This document shows positions 1 through 10,480 of a DNA stretch of 64,000 bases, one piece after another. The stretch is from Heracleum sosnowskyi (Eukaryota; Streptophyta; Magnoliopsida; Apiales; Apiaceae), in the NCBI GenBank assembly GCA_030848705.1, contig CM061243.1:100190436-100254435 (forward strand), read 5' to 3'. The notes below the pieces were generated by a model that had not been told where the DNA came from, did no database searches, and saw only the letters and a list, made by a program, of their open reading frames with translations. Numbering within the stretch: position 1 is the stretch's first letter; every line of letters begins with the position of its first letter. A program made the translations under genes and the position numbers.

Positions 1-852
1 CCAGACACATATTTATATCTATACATATACTATCAATTTCAATCACTGCCCTAATCTCCGACGGTGTTGAGATGGGTCAGTGAGAGATCAAATCAATTGA
101 GAGATCAAGAATAGAAGCTATAATTCAAGTGAAGAAATTAATTTGGGGGAAAAGTCAATTTGATTGATTATAATGGTCCCGTAGGGACAATTACTCTCAG
201 TTATTCTTGGTAAGTTTAAATTGTGTGAAATTGATTGATGAGGTGATGATTATAGTTGATATGGTTTTGGTTCGCCGTAAAGGTTGCATTGAAGCAACTC
301 TAATTTACATAAAAATGCAACTGGTGCAACATGATACAAGTTGATTGATATGGTTGATTAGAAAGTTGATCGATTTTAAATGGTGCAACAATTTGTTTAA
401 AATAAAAATGAATTTCCATTCTAGGTTGTAAAATTTCATTTTGAGTTGCAGGGGCATGTAAGATTTGCAAACTTGTTTGCAACATTTGACAAGTTTGGTG
501 TGCTATTATGGTTTGATGTATCTTCTTACTCTTTCTTCAGATTCAATTTTAGTGGAATGTATATCAACTGTTTGAGAAAATGTCCCAGAGAAATGTAATT
601 TTTTATGTTAATTTTGTTGCATACGCAGTTGAATCGGAAGTTGAGCTGAATTGATTTTGATTTGCAACATATGCAACCAAACTAACTTGAAACAAATAAC
701 AAAATAAACTTTAAAAATCAATTTTCAGAAAAACGAAAAAAAAGTTGCATTTTGGGTTGCAGAGGTTGCAAAGCGTATTTTTGAAAACAAAATTTAAAAA
801 AGGCGTGTTTTTGTAATTAACTTTTGAAACCAACGTATTTCTGGAAAATAAT
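1..852. other. Unclassified AT-rich flank
   Basis: I see no convincing gene here. The stretch is AT-rich and contains about a dozen copies of the hexamer GTTGCA or its complement TGCAAC, mostly between 280 and 775. The last five bases, ATAAT at 848-852, are the left target duplication of the retrotransposon that follows. The sequence resumes after that element at 10989. Confidence 0.5.
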
Positions 853-1360
853 TGATATGGACAGAAAAGTAATTATAGAAATATAATTAACGGTCCAATG
901 AAAAGGCTCGATGTTTAATGCCCGAATCCCTGATTATTTATTAATTTCGTAATTAATAAATAAGGAAATTATACAGCTCATAAATAGGGACCAAATTAAA
1001 GTAATATCGTCATAGAAGGATCCAGAATCCCACTCAAATAATATGATGAGTCATAACACTTATCAGATAAGGGTAATACTTGTCTGCCAAGTAAAACACT
1101 CCTTATCAGTTATCAATAAGAAGACTTATCCAACAAGTCTCCAAAACGTACCATAAGTACAAGGCTCTAGACGCCTATATAAGGACCCCTGATCCTACAA
1201 TCAGAACTACGTTTTATTGGCTTGATTCTCTATACAGCAGAGATACGTAGGCATCTTGTGAGGACCGATTTAGTCTCGAAACACAAGAGCAGCCATTAAA
1301 GCTTGAACGCTCACAAACCCTAGCATTTAATTCACCAAGCACGTTTTTTAATCCATAACA
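853..1360 (+). repeat. 5' LTR of the Tat element
   Basis: A 508-bp direct repeat of 10481-10988 with TG/CA ends. It contains a TATA box at 1176-1184, so transcription should start near 1205-1215 and U3 makes up roughly the first 350 bp. Confidence 0.95.
1176..1184 (+). promoter_or_regulatory. TATA box of the 5' LTR
   Basis: The sequence CTATATAAGGACC is a canonical plant TATA box inside the LTR, in the orientation that drives gag-pol. The same box occurs at the same offset in the 3' LTR (near 10804-10812). Confidence 0.7.
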
Positions 1361-1362
1361 TT

Positions 1363-1380
1363 TGGCGCCGTCTGTGGGAA
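1363..1380 (+). other. Primer-binding site
   Basis: Two bases after the LTR comes TGGCGCCGTCTGTGGGA. The first nine bases, TGGCGCCGT, match the complement of the 3' end of plant tRNA-Asp as I remember it; the rest matches only partly. A site of this kind is usual for Tat and Athila elements. Confidence 0.75.
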
Positions 1381-1393
1381 AACAACATCAACC

Positions 1394-4300
1394 ATGGCAA
1401 ACACGCGAAGAACAACTCGAGCTTCTGAAGAACTTCCTATCACCTCCGGGGCTGATACTCATGGAAGTCAACCACCACCAACTACTGGCATTGAAGGGGC
1501 GAATATCCCCACCAACACTCAAGGAACGGAAATCCCGACATCGGTTGAAGGGACGAATCCCCTGCAGATGGTCATTCATGGATCTAATCCGCAAGAGACC
1601 GTTCAACAGCAACCGATCACAACCTCCCCACTGCTCACGAATGCCCCGAGGAGCCTTCAACTCCATACTACTGATCTCCCTCAATATGTGAGTCAAACCC
1701 TTGGGATGCCTACCCATACCAGGCCCCCTCGACCCCTGGTGGGCGGTAGTGGTACCACTCTGGTACACCATGAGGCCTATGTGCCCCCTTACGTCCAAGG
1801 TTTGGAACCCCTAAACCGACAAACCCAAACTCGTCAGATGTATCGAGACGATTTCTCTGGTCCTTACACTGAGGATGAAAATTACAATACTGACGATGAC
1901 TATCCCCCACGAAGGAGACGTACTGCAAACAAGGAGCCAACCACTCAGGAAAGGATTGCAGCCCATGAGGCAGAGGTTGCAAAACTCAAAAAGAAGTTAG
2001 AGGAAGAAGAGGCTGCAAGAGCAGCCGGGAAGACTCCTGTAATTAATCTGGATCCCACTCCTCCGAGATCCAGAAGGGTTGAAATCCCAAGAGGAGATCC
2101 TACTGTATTGCTGCCCCTAGGAGATCCTGACGATCCTACACCACCCTTCACACAAGAGATAATGAAAGCCACTATATCTAGGAAGTTTAAAATGCCAGCC
2201 ATCAAAACTTATGATGGAACGGGAGATCCCGCAAATCATGTAAGAACCTTCTCAAATGCACTACTGTTGCAGCCTGCCAATGACGCTGCAAAGTGTAGGG
2301 CGTTTCCACAAACCCTAGCGGGTATGGCTCAACGTTGGTATAGTCGCCTTCCGCCCAATTCTATTGGATCCTTCAAGGAGCTGAGTAAGGCATTCATCAA
2401 TCAATTTGTCAGTGGGAAGATACACGAGAAAAGCTCCGCCTCTCTTATGGGGATTAGACAAGGCAAGAATGAAACATTGAGAGAATACCTGAGTAGATTC
2501 ACTAAGGAAGCTATAAAAGTCCCGGATTTGGAAGATAAAGTGGCTATGATAGCCCTACAACAAGGAACTACCGATGACCACTTTAGGAGGTCTTTGGCCA
2601 AACATCCCCCCGAAAACATGTTATCACTACAAGATAGAGCTGGGAAATATATCAAAGCTGAAGAGAGCATGAGAAAGTATGAACCCATTACTACTGGCAA
2701 TGGAAATTCAAAGAAGAGAAAGGATGCTCCAGAATATGATGCAAGAGAGAAGTATCCTAGGACATCAAAGGATTCAGATTCACCACCCAAGAAAAGCAAT
2801 TTTGGGCCAAAGTTCACGGAGTATGCAAGATTGAATGCTCCTAGAAGCCAAATTCTGATGGAGATTGCAAAGGAAGAAGACCTTAAATGGCCAAAGCCTA
2901 TGAGGGCTGATGTATCAAAGAGAAATCAAAACCAATACTGTCGGTTTCACAAAGAAGTTGGACACGAGACAGATGACTGCAGACAACTGAAAGATGAAAT
3001 TGAATTCTTGATTCGAAGAGGAAAGCTTGGTAAGTACACCAAAGATGGAAACCAGGGAAGTCAGAGAGGAAATTATGAAAGGAAAGACTACGATAGACGG
3101 GACAATGATCAAGACCGAAATCCCAAGCCCCGAGGGCCTGTCATCAATATGATATTTGGAGGGCCAACTGCGGCCGGACCTTCCAGAAACTCTAGAAAAG
3201 CTTATGCCCGTGAGGTGATGACTGTGGTTGGAGAAGCACCGAAGCGTGCCAAGACTGAAGTATCTTTGAATTTTGACGATTCAGACCTTGAGGGAGTGAA
3301 ATTTCCCCATGATGACCCTCTGGTCATAGTACCTGTGATTGGGAACTCAGAAACAAAGAGAGTTCTTGTTGACAACGGAGCTTCGGTAGACATATTATTC
3401 CATGATGCTTTCATCAAGATGGGTTACACTGATTCTCAATTAACCCCCTCAAACATGCCCATATATGGGTTCAATGGGGTAGAATCAAAGGTTGAAGGCA
3501 CGATTCAACTCCCCATGACAATGGGACAAGGTTCAAAGACGTCTACTCAAATGCTAAACTTCATAGTTATCAAAGCGACTTCAACCTATAATGCAATTCT
3601 GGGAAGGACGGGCCTTCATGCATTCAAGGCTGTTGCCTCCTCCTATCATTTGAAAATCAAGTTCCCTACCAGGAATGGAATTGGCGAAGAAAGAGGTGAT
3701 CAGAAAATGGCTAGAAGCTGTTATGTAGCCGCGTTAAGACCAGATGGAGTTGGGGGGCAAGTTCTCCCAATTGAAGACATGGACATCAGAAACGATGAGG
3801 AAAGAAGAGGAAAGCCAGCTGAGGATCTTGTTCCAATCCCCCTGATTCCAGGAGAACCAGACAAGGTCACTTATATTGGAGCTCTATTACCTGAATCTAT
3901 GAAAAGCAAGTTGACATCCTTTCTTCAAGAAAACAATGATGTATTTGCTTGGACAGCGGCTGATATGCCAGGGATTGATCCCCAATTGATAACCCACAAA
4001 TTGAATGTGGATCCTGAAAGGAAGACAGTGAAACAAAAGAAAAGAAATTTTGCTCCAGAAAGGCAAGAAGCCATCAAGCAGGAGGTAGAAAAACTTTTGG
4101 AAGCAGGCTTCATTGAAGAAATTCAGTTCCCTGAATGGTTGGCTAACCCAGTAATGGTTAAAAAGGCTAATGGAAAGTGGAGAATGTGTGTAGACTTCAC
4201 CGACTTAAATGATGCATGTCCTAAGGATTGTTTTCCTTTGCCAAGGATTGATGCTTTGATAGATGCCACTGCTGGGCACGAGATGCTAAGTTTCATGGAT

Positions 4301-7063
4301 GGGTTTAGTGGATACAACCAAATTAAGATGCACAAGGACGACATCTCCAAGGTATCATTCATCACCGACTTTGGTGTTTTCTGCTATTTGGTCATGGCAT
4401 TTGGACTTAAGAATGCAGGGGCTACATACCAAAGATTGGTGAACAAAATTTTTGAACCACTGATTGGTAAAACAATGGAAGTTTATGTGGATGACATGCT
4501 AGTCAAAAGCCTCGACAAGGCAGATCATATAAAACATCTTCAAGAGGCGTTTGAAGTGCTGAGGCACCACAAGATGATGTTGAATCCAGCAAAATGTGCC
4601 TTCGGAGTAGGCCCGGGAAAGTTTTTAGGCTTGATGGTCTCCAAAAGAGGAATCGAAGCTAACCCCGATAAAATTAAGGCAATCCTAGACATGGAGCCAC
4701 CCAAGTCTGTTAAGGATGTGCAGAAATTGACAGGTAGAGTTGCAGCTTTGGGAAGGTTCATCTCCAAGTCAGGAGAAAAATGTTTACCTTTCTTCAAAGC
4801 ACTTAAAAATGTGAAAAATTTCGAGTGGACACCTGAAAGCCAAGAAGCCTTTGATGCTTTGAAGAAATACATGGCTGAAGCACCACTATTGGCAAAACCA
4901 AAGCCGGGAGAAATTCTTTATCTGTATTTGGCAGTCTCCGACACTGCCCTTGGAGCTGTTTTGGTGAAGGAGGAATTGAAGGTTCAGAAACCCATCTACT
5001 ACGTAAGTAAGATTCTACATGGGGCAGAAATAAACTACTCTACCATAGAGAAGTTTGCCTTAACTTTGATAATGGCCTCAAGAAAGCTGCGTCCATACTT
5101 CCAGGCACACAAGATTGAGGTTTTGACTAATCAACCTTTAAGGAACATTCTGCACAGCCCTCAAGTTAGTGGAAGATTGATCAAGTGGGCTATTGAGTTG
5201 GGAGAATTTGATATCAAGTATAAGCCTCGTACGGCCATAAAAGCTCAAGCACTCGCAGACTTCATGGTTGAGTGTACCATTGACAACCAAGAAGTCGGGG
5301 GGCAGGAAGTAGTGATGGAAGACAACAAAGATGAAGACATTGTGTCCAAGGAATGTTGGGTGCTCTATTTTGATGGGGCATCAAAAACAAAATCAAGTGG
5401 AGCAGGTTTGGTGCTACAAAGTCCTGATGGCTTTCTCATAGAATATGCGTTAAAACTAGACTTCCCGACAACAAACAACGAAGCTGAGTACGAAGCTCTG
5501 ATAGCCGGTTTGGGCCTAGCTGGGGCCCTGAGAGTTAAGACTCTCAAAGTCTGTGGAGACTCAAGGTTAGTCGTTTCGCAAGTAAATGGAGAGTTCGAAG
5601 CCAGAGATGAAGTCATGGCTAAGTATTTGAAACTTGTCAAAGCCATCATGACTCAGTTCGATGAATGTTATGTAGAGCACATTCCAAGGGAAGAGAACAT
5701 GAAGGCAGATGCCCTGTCTAAGTTTGCCTCTTCTGAAATCGAGAATTATGCAGGAAGTGTGTACTTCCAAGTCTTGAAGACCCCGAGCATCAATGGAAAA
5801 TTGATAGCACCTGTTAATGTTGCTAGTTGCTGGATGGATCCAATCAAAGCTCACTTAGAAACCGGTTGGTTACCCGACGATACTTCAGAAGCAAGGAAGT
5901 TGTATGTAAGGGCACTGAGGTATACCCTGATTGAGGGAATCCTATACAAGAAATCCTTCGTCGTTCCGTACTTGAAGTGTTTAAGACCACAGGAGGCAGA
6001 ATTGGCCCTGAATGAAGTGCACGAAGGGATTTGCGGACAACACCTGGGGGGCAGGGCTTTAGCTCATAAAGTCACTCGCCTAGGTTTCTATTGGCCAAGT
6101 ATGCTTGCTGATGCGAAAAGCTATGTGAAGAAATGTGATCGGTGCCAGAAGCATGCACCGGTGGTCAGGCAACCACCTGAGATGATGACGTCTGTAAATT
6201 CACCTATCCCTTTTGCTATGTGGGGAATGGATATACTTGGGCCATTTCCTATGGCCAGTGCACAAAGAAAGTTTCTGATAGTGGCAATAGATTATTTCAC
6301 CAAGTGGATTGAGGCTAAACCTTTAGCCAAGATAACCACCAAACAAGTGATGCACTTCTTTTGGGAGAATGTGATATGTAGATATGGAATTCCGAGAGTC
6401 TTGGTTACGGACAATGGAACTCAATTTAACAATGACGAGTTCAAGAAGTATTGTGATGAGAATGATATCAACTTGCGCTTCACTTCTGTTGCCCATCCCC
6501 AAGCAAATGGGCAAGCTGAAGTTGCAAATCGAATTATTCTGGATGGATTGAAGAAAAGAGTTGAGCGCTCCAGAAACACTTGGGTAGACGAGTTACTCCC
6601 CATACTTTGGGCTTATCGTACCACTTGTAAAGTTACTACTGGGGCAACTCCATTTCTACTAGCTTACGGAGCAGAAGCAGTGGTTCCTGTAGAAATCACT
6701 CATGCATCTCCTAGAGTGGAAGCTTATGAACCAGAGGCGAATGAAGAAGGCTTGAGGCTAGCTTTAGATCTAATTGACGAAGTTAGAGATGAGGCGAATG
6801 CCAAGATAGTGGAGCATCAGAAACGAGCATCTTTCTACTACAACCTAAGGGTTAAAGAAAGATTCTTTCGTCAAGGGGACTTGGTCCTTAGAAAGATTGA
6901 AGCATCTGGAGTTGGACAAAAGGGAAAGTTAGCCCCAAACTGGGAAGGACCCTATCGGGTCAAGAATGTATATGGACGAGGCTCATACAAGCTGGAAACC
7001 CTGGAAGGGATTGAAGTGCCAAGGACTTGGCATGCTGCAAACTTGAAAGTCTATTATGTTTAA
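1394..7063 (+). CDS. gag-pol: Gag-Pol polyprotein, Tat-type Ty3/gypsy
   Basis: One uninterrupted ORF of 1889 codons starts at the first ATG after the primer-binding site. A proline/threonine-rich N-terminus and a short charged helix (about 185-210) precede the gag core (about 265-425; WYSRLPPNSI near 315). A zinc knuckle of the C-H-H-C form has C516, H519, H524 and C529. The aspartic protease has DNGAS with D660. Reverse transcriptase has YVDD at 1031-1034. An RT-linked RNase H follows, then an archaeal-type RNase H (FDGAS, D1327). Integrase has its zinc-binding start at H1543 and the catalytic triad D1613, D1673 and E1709, with the usual 35-residue spacing between the last two. The C-terminus is the basic GKLAPNWEGPY-type tail without a chromodomain. 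Everything needed for replication looks intact, so this copy may be autonomous. Confidence 0.95.
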   Translation: MANTRRTTRASEELPITSGADTHGSQPPPTTGIEGANIPTNTQGTEIPTSVEGTNPLQMVIHGSNPQETVQQQPITTSPLLTNAPRSLQLHTTDLPQYVSQTLGMPTHTRPPRPLVGGSGTTLVHHEAYVPPYVQGLEPLNRQTQTRQMYRDDFSGPYTEDENYNTDDDYPPRRRRTANKEPTTQERIAAHEAEVAKLKKKLEEEEAARAAGKTPVINLDPTPPRSRRVEIPRGDPTVLLPLGDPDDPTPPFTQEIMKATISRKFKMPAIKTYDGTGDPANHVRTFSNALLLQPANDAAKCRAFPQTLAGMAQRWYSRLPPNSIGSFKELSKAFINQFVSGKIHEKSSASLMGIRQGKNETLREYLSRFTKEAIKVPDLEDKVAMIALQQGTTDDHFRRSLAKHPPENMLSLQDRAGKYIKAEESMRKYEPITTGNGNSKKRKDAPEYDAREKYPRTSKDSDSPPKKSNFGPKFTEYARLNAPRSQILMEIAKEEDLKWPKPMRADVSKRNQNQYCRFHKEVGHETDDCRQLKDEIEFLIRRGKLGKYTKDGNQGSQRGNYERKDYDRRDNDQDRNPKPRGPVINMIFGGPTAAGPSRNSRKAYAREVMTVVGEAPKRAKTEVSLNFDDSDLEGVKFPHDDPLVIVPVIGNSETKRVLVDNGASVDILFHDAFIKMGYTDSQLTPSNMPIYGFNGVESKVEGTIQLPMTMGQGSKTSTQMLNFIVIKATSTYNAILGRTGLHAFKAVASSYHLKIKFPTRNGIGEERGDQKMARSCYVAALRPDGVGGQVLPIEDMDIRNDEERRGKPAEDLVPIPLIPGEPDKVTYIGALLPESMKSKLTSFLQENNDVFAWTAADMPGIDPQLITHKLNVDPERKTVKQKKRNFAPERQEAIKQEVEKLLEAGFIEEIQFPEWLANPVMVKKANGKWRMCVDFTDLNDACPKDCFPLPRIDALIDATAGHEMLSFMDGFSGYNQIKMHKDDISKVSFITDFGVFCYLVMAFGLKNAGATYQRLVNKIFEPLIGKTMEVYVDDMLVKSLDKADHIKHLQEAFEVLRHHKMMLNPAKCAFGVGPGKFLGLMVSKRGIEANPDKIKAILDMEPPKSVKDVQKLTGRVAALGRFISKSGEKCLPFFKALKNVKNFEWTPESQEAFDALKKYMAEAPLLAKPKPGEILYLYLAVSDTALGAVLVKEELKVQKPIYYVSKILHGAEINYSTIEKFALTLIMASRKLRPYFQAHKIEVLTNQPLRNILHSPQVSGRLIKWAIELGEFDIKYKPRTAIKAQALADFMVECTIDNQEVGGQEVVMEDNKDEDIVSKECWVLYFDGASKTKSSGAGLVLQSPDGFLIEYALKLDFPTTNNEAEYEALIAGLGLAGALRVKTLKVCGDSRLVVSQVNGEFEARDEVMAKYLKLVKAIMTQFDECYVEHIPREENMKADALSKFASSEIENYAGSVYFQVLKTPSINGKLIAPVNVASCWMDPIKAHLETGWLPDDTSEARKLYVRALRYTLIEGILYKKSFVVPYLKCLRPQEAELALNEVHEGICGQHLGGRALAHKVTRLGFYWPSMLADAKSYVKKCDRCQKHAPVVRQPPEMMTSVNSPIPFAMWGMDILGPFPMASAQRKFLIVAIDYFTKWIEAKPLAKITTKQVMHFFWENVICRYGIPRVLVTDNGTQFNNDEFKKYCDENDINLRFTSVAHPQANGQAEVANRIILDGLKKRVERSRNTWVDELLPILWAYRTTCKVTTGATPFLLAYGAEAVVPVEITHASPRVEAYEPEANEEGLRLALDLIDEVRDEANAKIVEHQKRASFYYNLRVKERFFRQGDLVLRKIEASGVGQKGKLAPNWEGPYRVKNVYGRGSYKLETLEGIEVPRTWHAANLKVYYV

Positions 7064-7405
7064 GTCCAGATTGGACTAACTATTAGGACAAGTAGAAATA
7101 AGGTCGACGAAACCAATCCAAGTTTTTTAAAAACTTGAGGTAGCAAGTAGAGTATTATGTAGGGGTTGAACCCATTTTCAAATTATTTATGAATGATATT
7201 TCTGAATATTGTTGTGTTTTTCTGACAACCAATATCTATCAAGGGTCGATAAATGCAAACTTGATTGAATCAAAAGATATCAAGTAAAGCTCACAAGAAA
7301 GACTTAAAATAACACAAGTCATAACTTAAAGTTGCGTACAAACTAGACTTCCAAAAAGGAAGTTTAAATAAAAGATAGATAAAAGCCACGAAGGGCCAAC
7401 AAAGT

Positions 7406-9279
7406 CTACTCTAAATCATTGGATGGATCCTTGTCAAGGCCAGGAACATCCCTATGAGGAACGTCTAAGTCCTCAAAAAAGTCGTCAGCCGGCTCGGAGT
7501 CCACCATCGGCTGGGAATCATCACCAGGTTGTGAGGAGGCTAAAGTAGGAGTGTCCTCAGCGCCTGGAAAAACTGGCACAGGATACTTCTCCAAGCTAAC
7601 ACCCTCAATCTGCATTCCAAGTTGGCCAATAATCTCTTCCCAGCACTTCTCGAAAGTGGCAGGGAAGTTAGCATCATACTCCGCAGCAAGGAGGTCGTCA
7701 AACTCCTTTGAAGCTTTATACTCAGATATCACCTCTTCACGGCCTCTCTGAAGGCGTGCCTCTAGTTGACGAACTCTTTCCTTTTCATCTACCAGTTCCC
7801 TCTCAGCAACTCTAAACCTCTCAAAATTAGCCTCGGAAGCTGCAAAGTATCGATCCCTGTCTCTCTCAGCAATAGCCTTCTCGGCCCTGGACGTCCTCAG
7901 GTTTCGTAAAGAAGCCTGATGATAAGCATTGGCCTACGAAATAAAATGTGGATTTAAGAAAAAATTCACAAATAAATACAAAGTAAATAAAAACAACTTA
8001 AGTTTGAAAGCATACCGTAGCAATGGCCTGGGAGCCCATAAGCTCGATTTGTAGATCCTCGGAGGAATCCACAATGTGAGTCCAATCCCGTGGCGTAACC
8101 ACATTTTTGGACCATTCTGCAGCGGCCCGAGAATCCCCAACTGCGGTGTCTTTGTTACGAAGACCCCACTTAACAACAAAAGGGTTGGGATCTTCGTCAA
8201 CCCTTGTTGGAGGTTCAACAAGAAAAGCAGGGACTTTCCCTGTGGAAGAGCCACTTTCAGTACGACCCCTTTTTGAAACCCTCTCCACAGCAACAGCAGT
8301 CCCAGCAGCAGCAGCAGCTTCCCTCCTCTTGAAAACTTGGTTAAGCAAGTTTTGAGCTGAAAAGAACAACAAGGTAACATTAGTTACAAAGCAGAATAGT
8401 CAATAAAATGAATAAACAAGCCAGTTAGCTAAATAAGTTACCCTCAAGACCCAAGTCACTAAGGCCATGTGCCTGAAGGGAAGCCTCAGAAACTAAAATG
8501 TTGCAGTGATGAAGATTGTCTGAAGTAAGGGCTTCAACAGCTGCAGCCTCCTCAATTCCAAGTTTTAAACTACGAACAGACCCATCTTGGGCTTCACAGA
8601 ATCCGGTCCTAAAATAATTATCCCAACTATCTCCTTCTATGAATACATAGAACCATTCTTTTTTCCATTTGGGCAAAGAATCTGGTCCACTATCGGAAAT
8701 AAAGCAACTACGATTGAGACTCCTATGTTGAATTTTAACCCAACCCACTTTGTGAGGAGCATTGACAAACTTAAAGAGATGTCTAAAAACAGAGACACTA
8801 GGTTCGAAGCCATGTTTCTTGCATTGAACCATAAAGCTGTAAATAAATCTCCAAGCATTAGGTTGGAGCTGAGTTGGACAGACTTGGGCTTCAGCTAAAA
8901 GTCTAAAAACAAAAGGAGGTGGAGGTAATCTAAACCCAGCATAAAAGGTTTCCTTATAGATCCTAATTGCACCAGGTTTGTGATAACAAGCCCTATCGTT
9001 TGGGCCGGGAACTTCAGCCCGATAAGGCCCATTTATGCCAAATAACCTAGTTATTGCATCTATATCTTTCTGTTTATATTTGGAAGGAAAGTTGTAAGCC
9101 TCTAAATGAAGAAGATTAGGGAAGGCTTCCCCAAATTCATCTAACAAATCCCTAAGGGAAAAAACAGAGGCATGAACAAGGGAGCGTTTGTTACCTCTAG
9201 TGGCGGCCCGGGGAACACGGTTAGAACCTTGTGGAGGTTGAGAAAGTTGAGAATGCTGGGAGGAGTCGGAATCTACCAT
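7406..9279 (-). CDS. Antisense spliced gene inside the Tat element, Transposase_28-like
   Basis: Three exons run opposite to gag-pol: 9279-8442, 8356-8016 and 7933-7406. Introns 8441-8357 and 8015-7934 have GT-AG ends (donors GTAACT and GTATGC; acceptors TTTTCAG and TTCGTAG) and phases fit exactly, giving 568 residues. The N-terminal part resembles the plant family Pfam calls Transposase_28 or putative gypsy-type transposon protein: FRLPPPPF at 116-123, PNAWRF at 140-145, KWKKEWFYV at 204-212. Exon 2 has an alanine run and a basic segment. Exon 3 opens with a charged heptad-like coiled coil (about 394-460) and ends acidic. It has its own TATA box upstream. Antisense extra ORFs are known in Tat elements; their function is not. 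I infer a nuclear or regulatory role only weakly. Confidence 0.82.
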
Positions 9280-9456
9280 TTAAGGATCCTTGATGGAAAG
9301 CTTGAGACCTTGGAGGATGGTGGAGAAGATGAATCTTTAAACAAAAACTTCCAAAGAAAACTGGAAAATGAAACCCTAGCAGAGCAAGTTTAGAGAAATT
9401 TAGGTTGAGGAGAAAGTGAGAAATGAGAGTGAAGAAAAATCTCACACTCTCCACTC

Positions 9457-9467
9457 AATTTATAGGA
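9457..9467 (-). promoter_or_regulatory. TATA box of the antisense gene
   Basis: On the minus strand CCTATAAATTGAG lies about 180 bp upstream of the ATG at 9279. It is the only good TATA box in the right place, so the antisense gene appears to have a promoter separate from the LTRs. Confidence 0.6.
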
Positions 9468-9624
9468 AAATCTAACAGGTAAGAAACCCTAATTCACCTG
9501 CTATACCAGGTGAATGGGCCTTGGAACAGGTAATTGGACCGACTTTAGGCGCCAAAGCCCATACTTTCAAAATTCAAACGAAATTTTGGAGGGATATTTG
9601 AGGTTCTAGAATGACCTTTAAAAT

Positions 9625-10020
9625 TCTGAAGGAACTTGTCTTGTACGCGGTGGTAACCCCGCCCAGAAGACAGTACAATCGTCTTACAGAAAACAACGCC
9701 CAGGAGACATCCTGGAAGGCGTTGCTTGAAAGTCTGTCTTGTACGCGGTGGTAACCCCGCCCAGAAGACAGTGCAGTCGTCTCACAGAAAACAACGCCCA
9801 GGAGCCATCCTGGAAGGCGGTGCTTGGAAACATGCTTTATACGCGGGGGTCACCCACGCACAGGGAGCAGCAACTGCTTGGCAATGATAATTAAAAAAAA
9901 AAAAAAAAAAAATGTTTTATTTTTAAAACCACGCCCAGGAAGCAGCCTGGGACGCGGGGTTATTTTGTTGTCTTATACGCGTGACTAAGCACGCCCAGCC
10001 TGCATTTCACTTCTCAAGCT
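9625..10020. repeat. GC-rich hairpin array, two 98-bp tandem copies plus degenerate ones
   Basis: The block TTGTACGCGGTGGTAACC starts at 9641 and again at 9739, so the unit is 98 bp. Each unit holds an inverted repeat, AACGCC-CAGGA-loop-TCCTG-GGCGTT, able to form a strong stem, and a second small one in GCGG/CCGC. Further degenerate versions with ACGCGGG, CACGCCCAGG and ACGCGT follow to about 10020, with a poly(A) run near 9893-9912. The array lies between the antisense promoter and the 3' LTR, in an otherwise AT-rich region. Confidence 0.8.
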
Positions 10021-10466
10021 ACAAAAACGTAGCGGCCTTTAATACACTGACACGTGGCAGCAGTTGGTAGTGTTCCCCCACGGGGAACAAAACATTATGT
10101 TGCTATATGTGGGAGGAGGCAAGAAATACAAAAATAACAGGAAATGGCAAATAAATAGCAAAAAGCTATTTAATATTTTTAGAAAATTTCTAAAAATTCA
10201 GAAAAATACCTGAAATAATAGAAAATAATTTTTAAAATTATTTTCTTAATTCTGGAAAAATATTTTACACTTTTGAAATATTTCCAAAAATATTTCTAAA
10301 AAATACCTGTGGGTACAAGAAAAATTCCTAAAATATTAGGAAAATTACGGAGAAATACAAGGTGAATTATTTAAATATTCCCTTGATAAAGAATGACAAT
10401 AAAGAGACCCCGAACCTCGAAAAAGGTCAACATAATTTCTACGAAAGCTTTAAAAGTTTTCCTAGA

Positions 10467-10480
10467 AATTGGGGGGCAAA
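10467..10480 (+). other. Polypurine tract
   Basis: AATTGGGGGGCAAA sits immediately before the TG of the 3' LTR, where plus-strand DNA synthesis is primed. The interval 10021-10466 before it is AT-rich and without genes. Confidence 0.85.
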
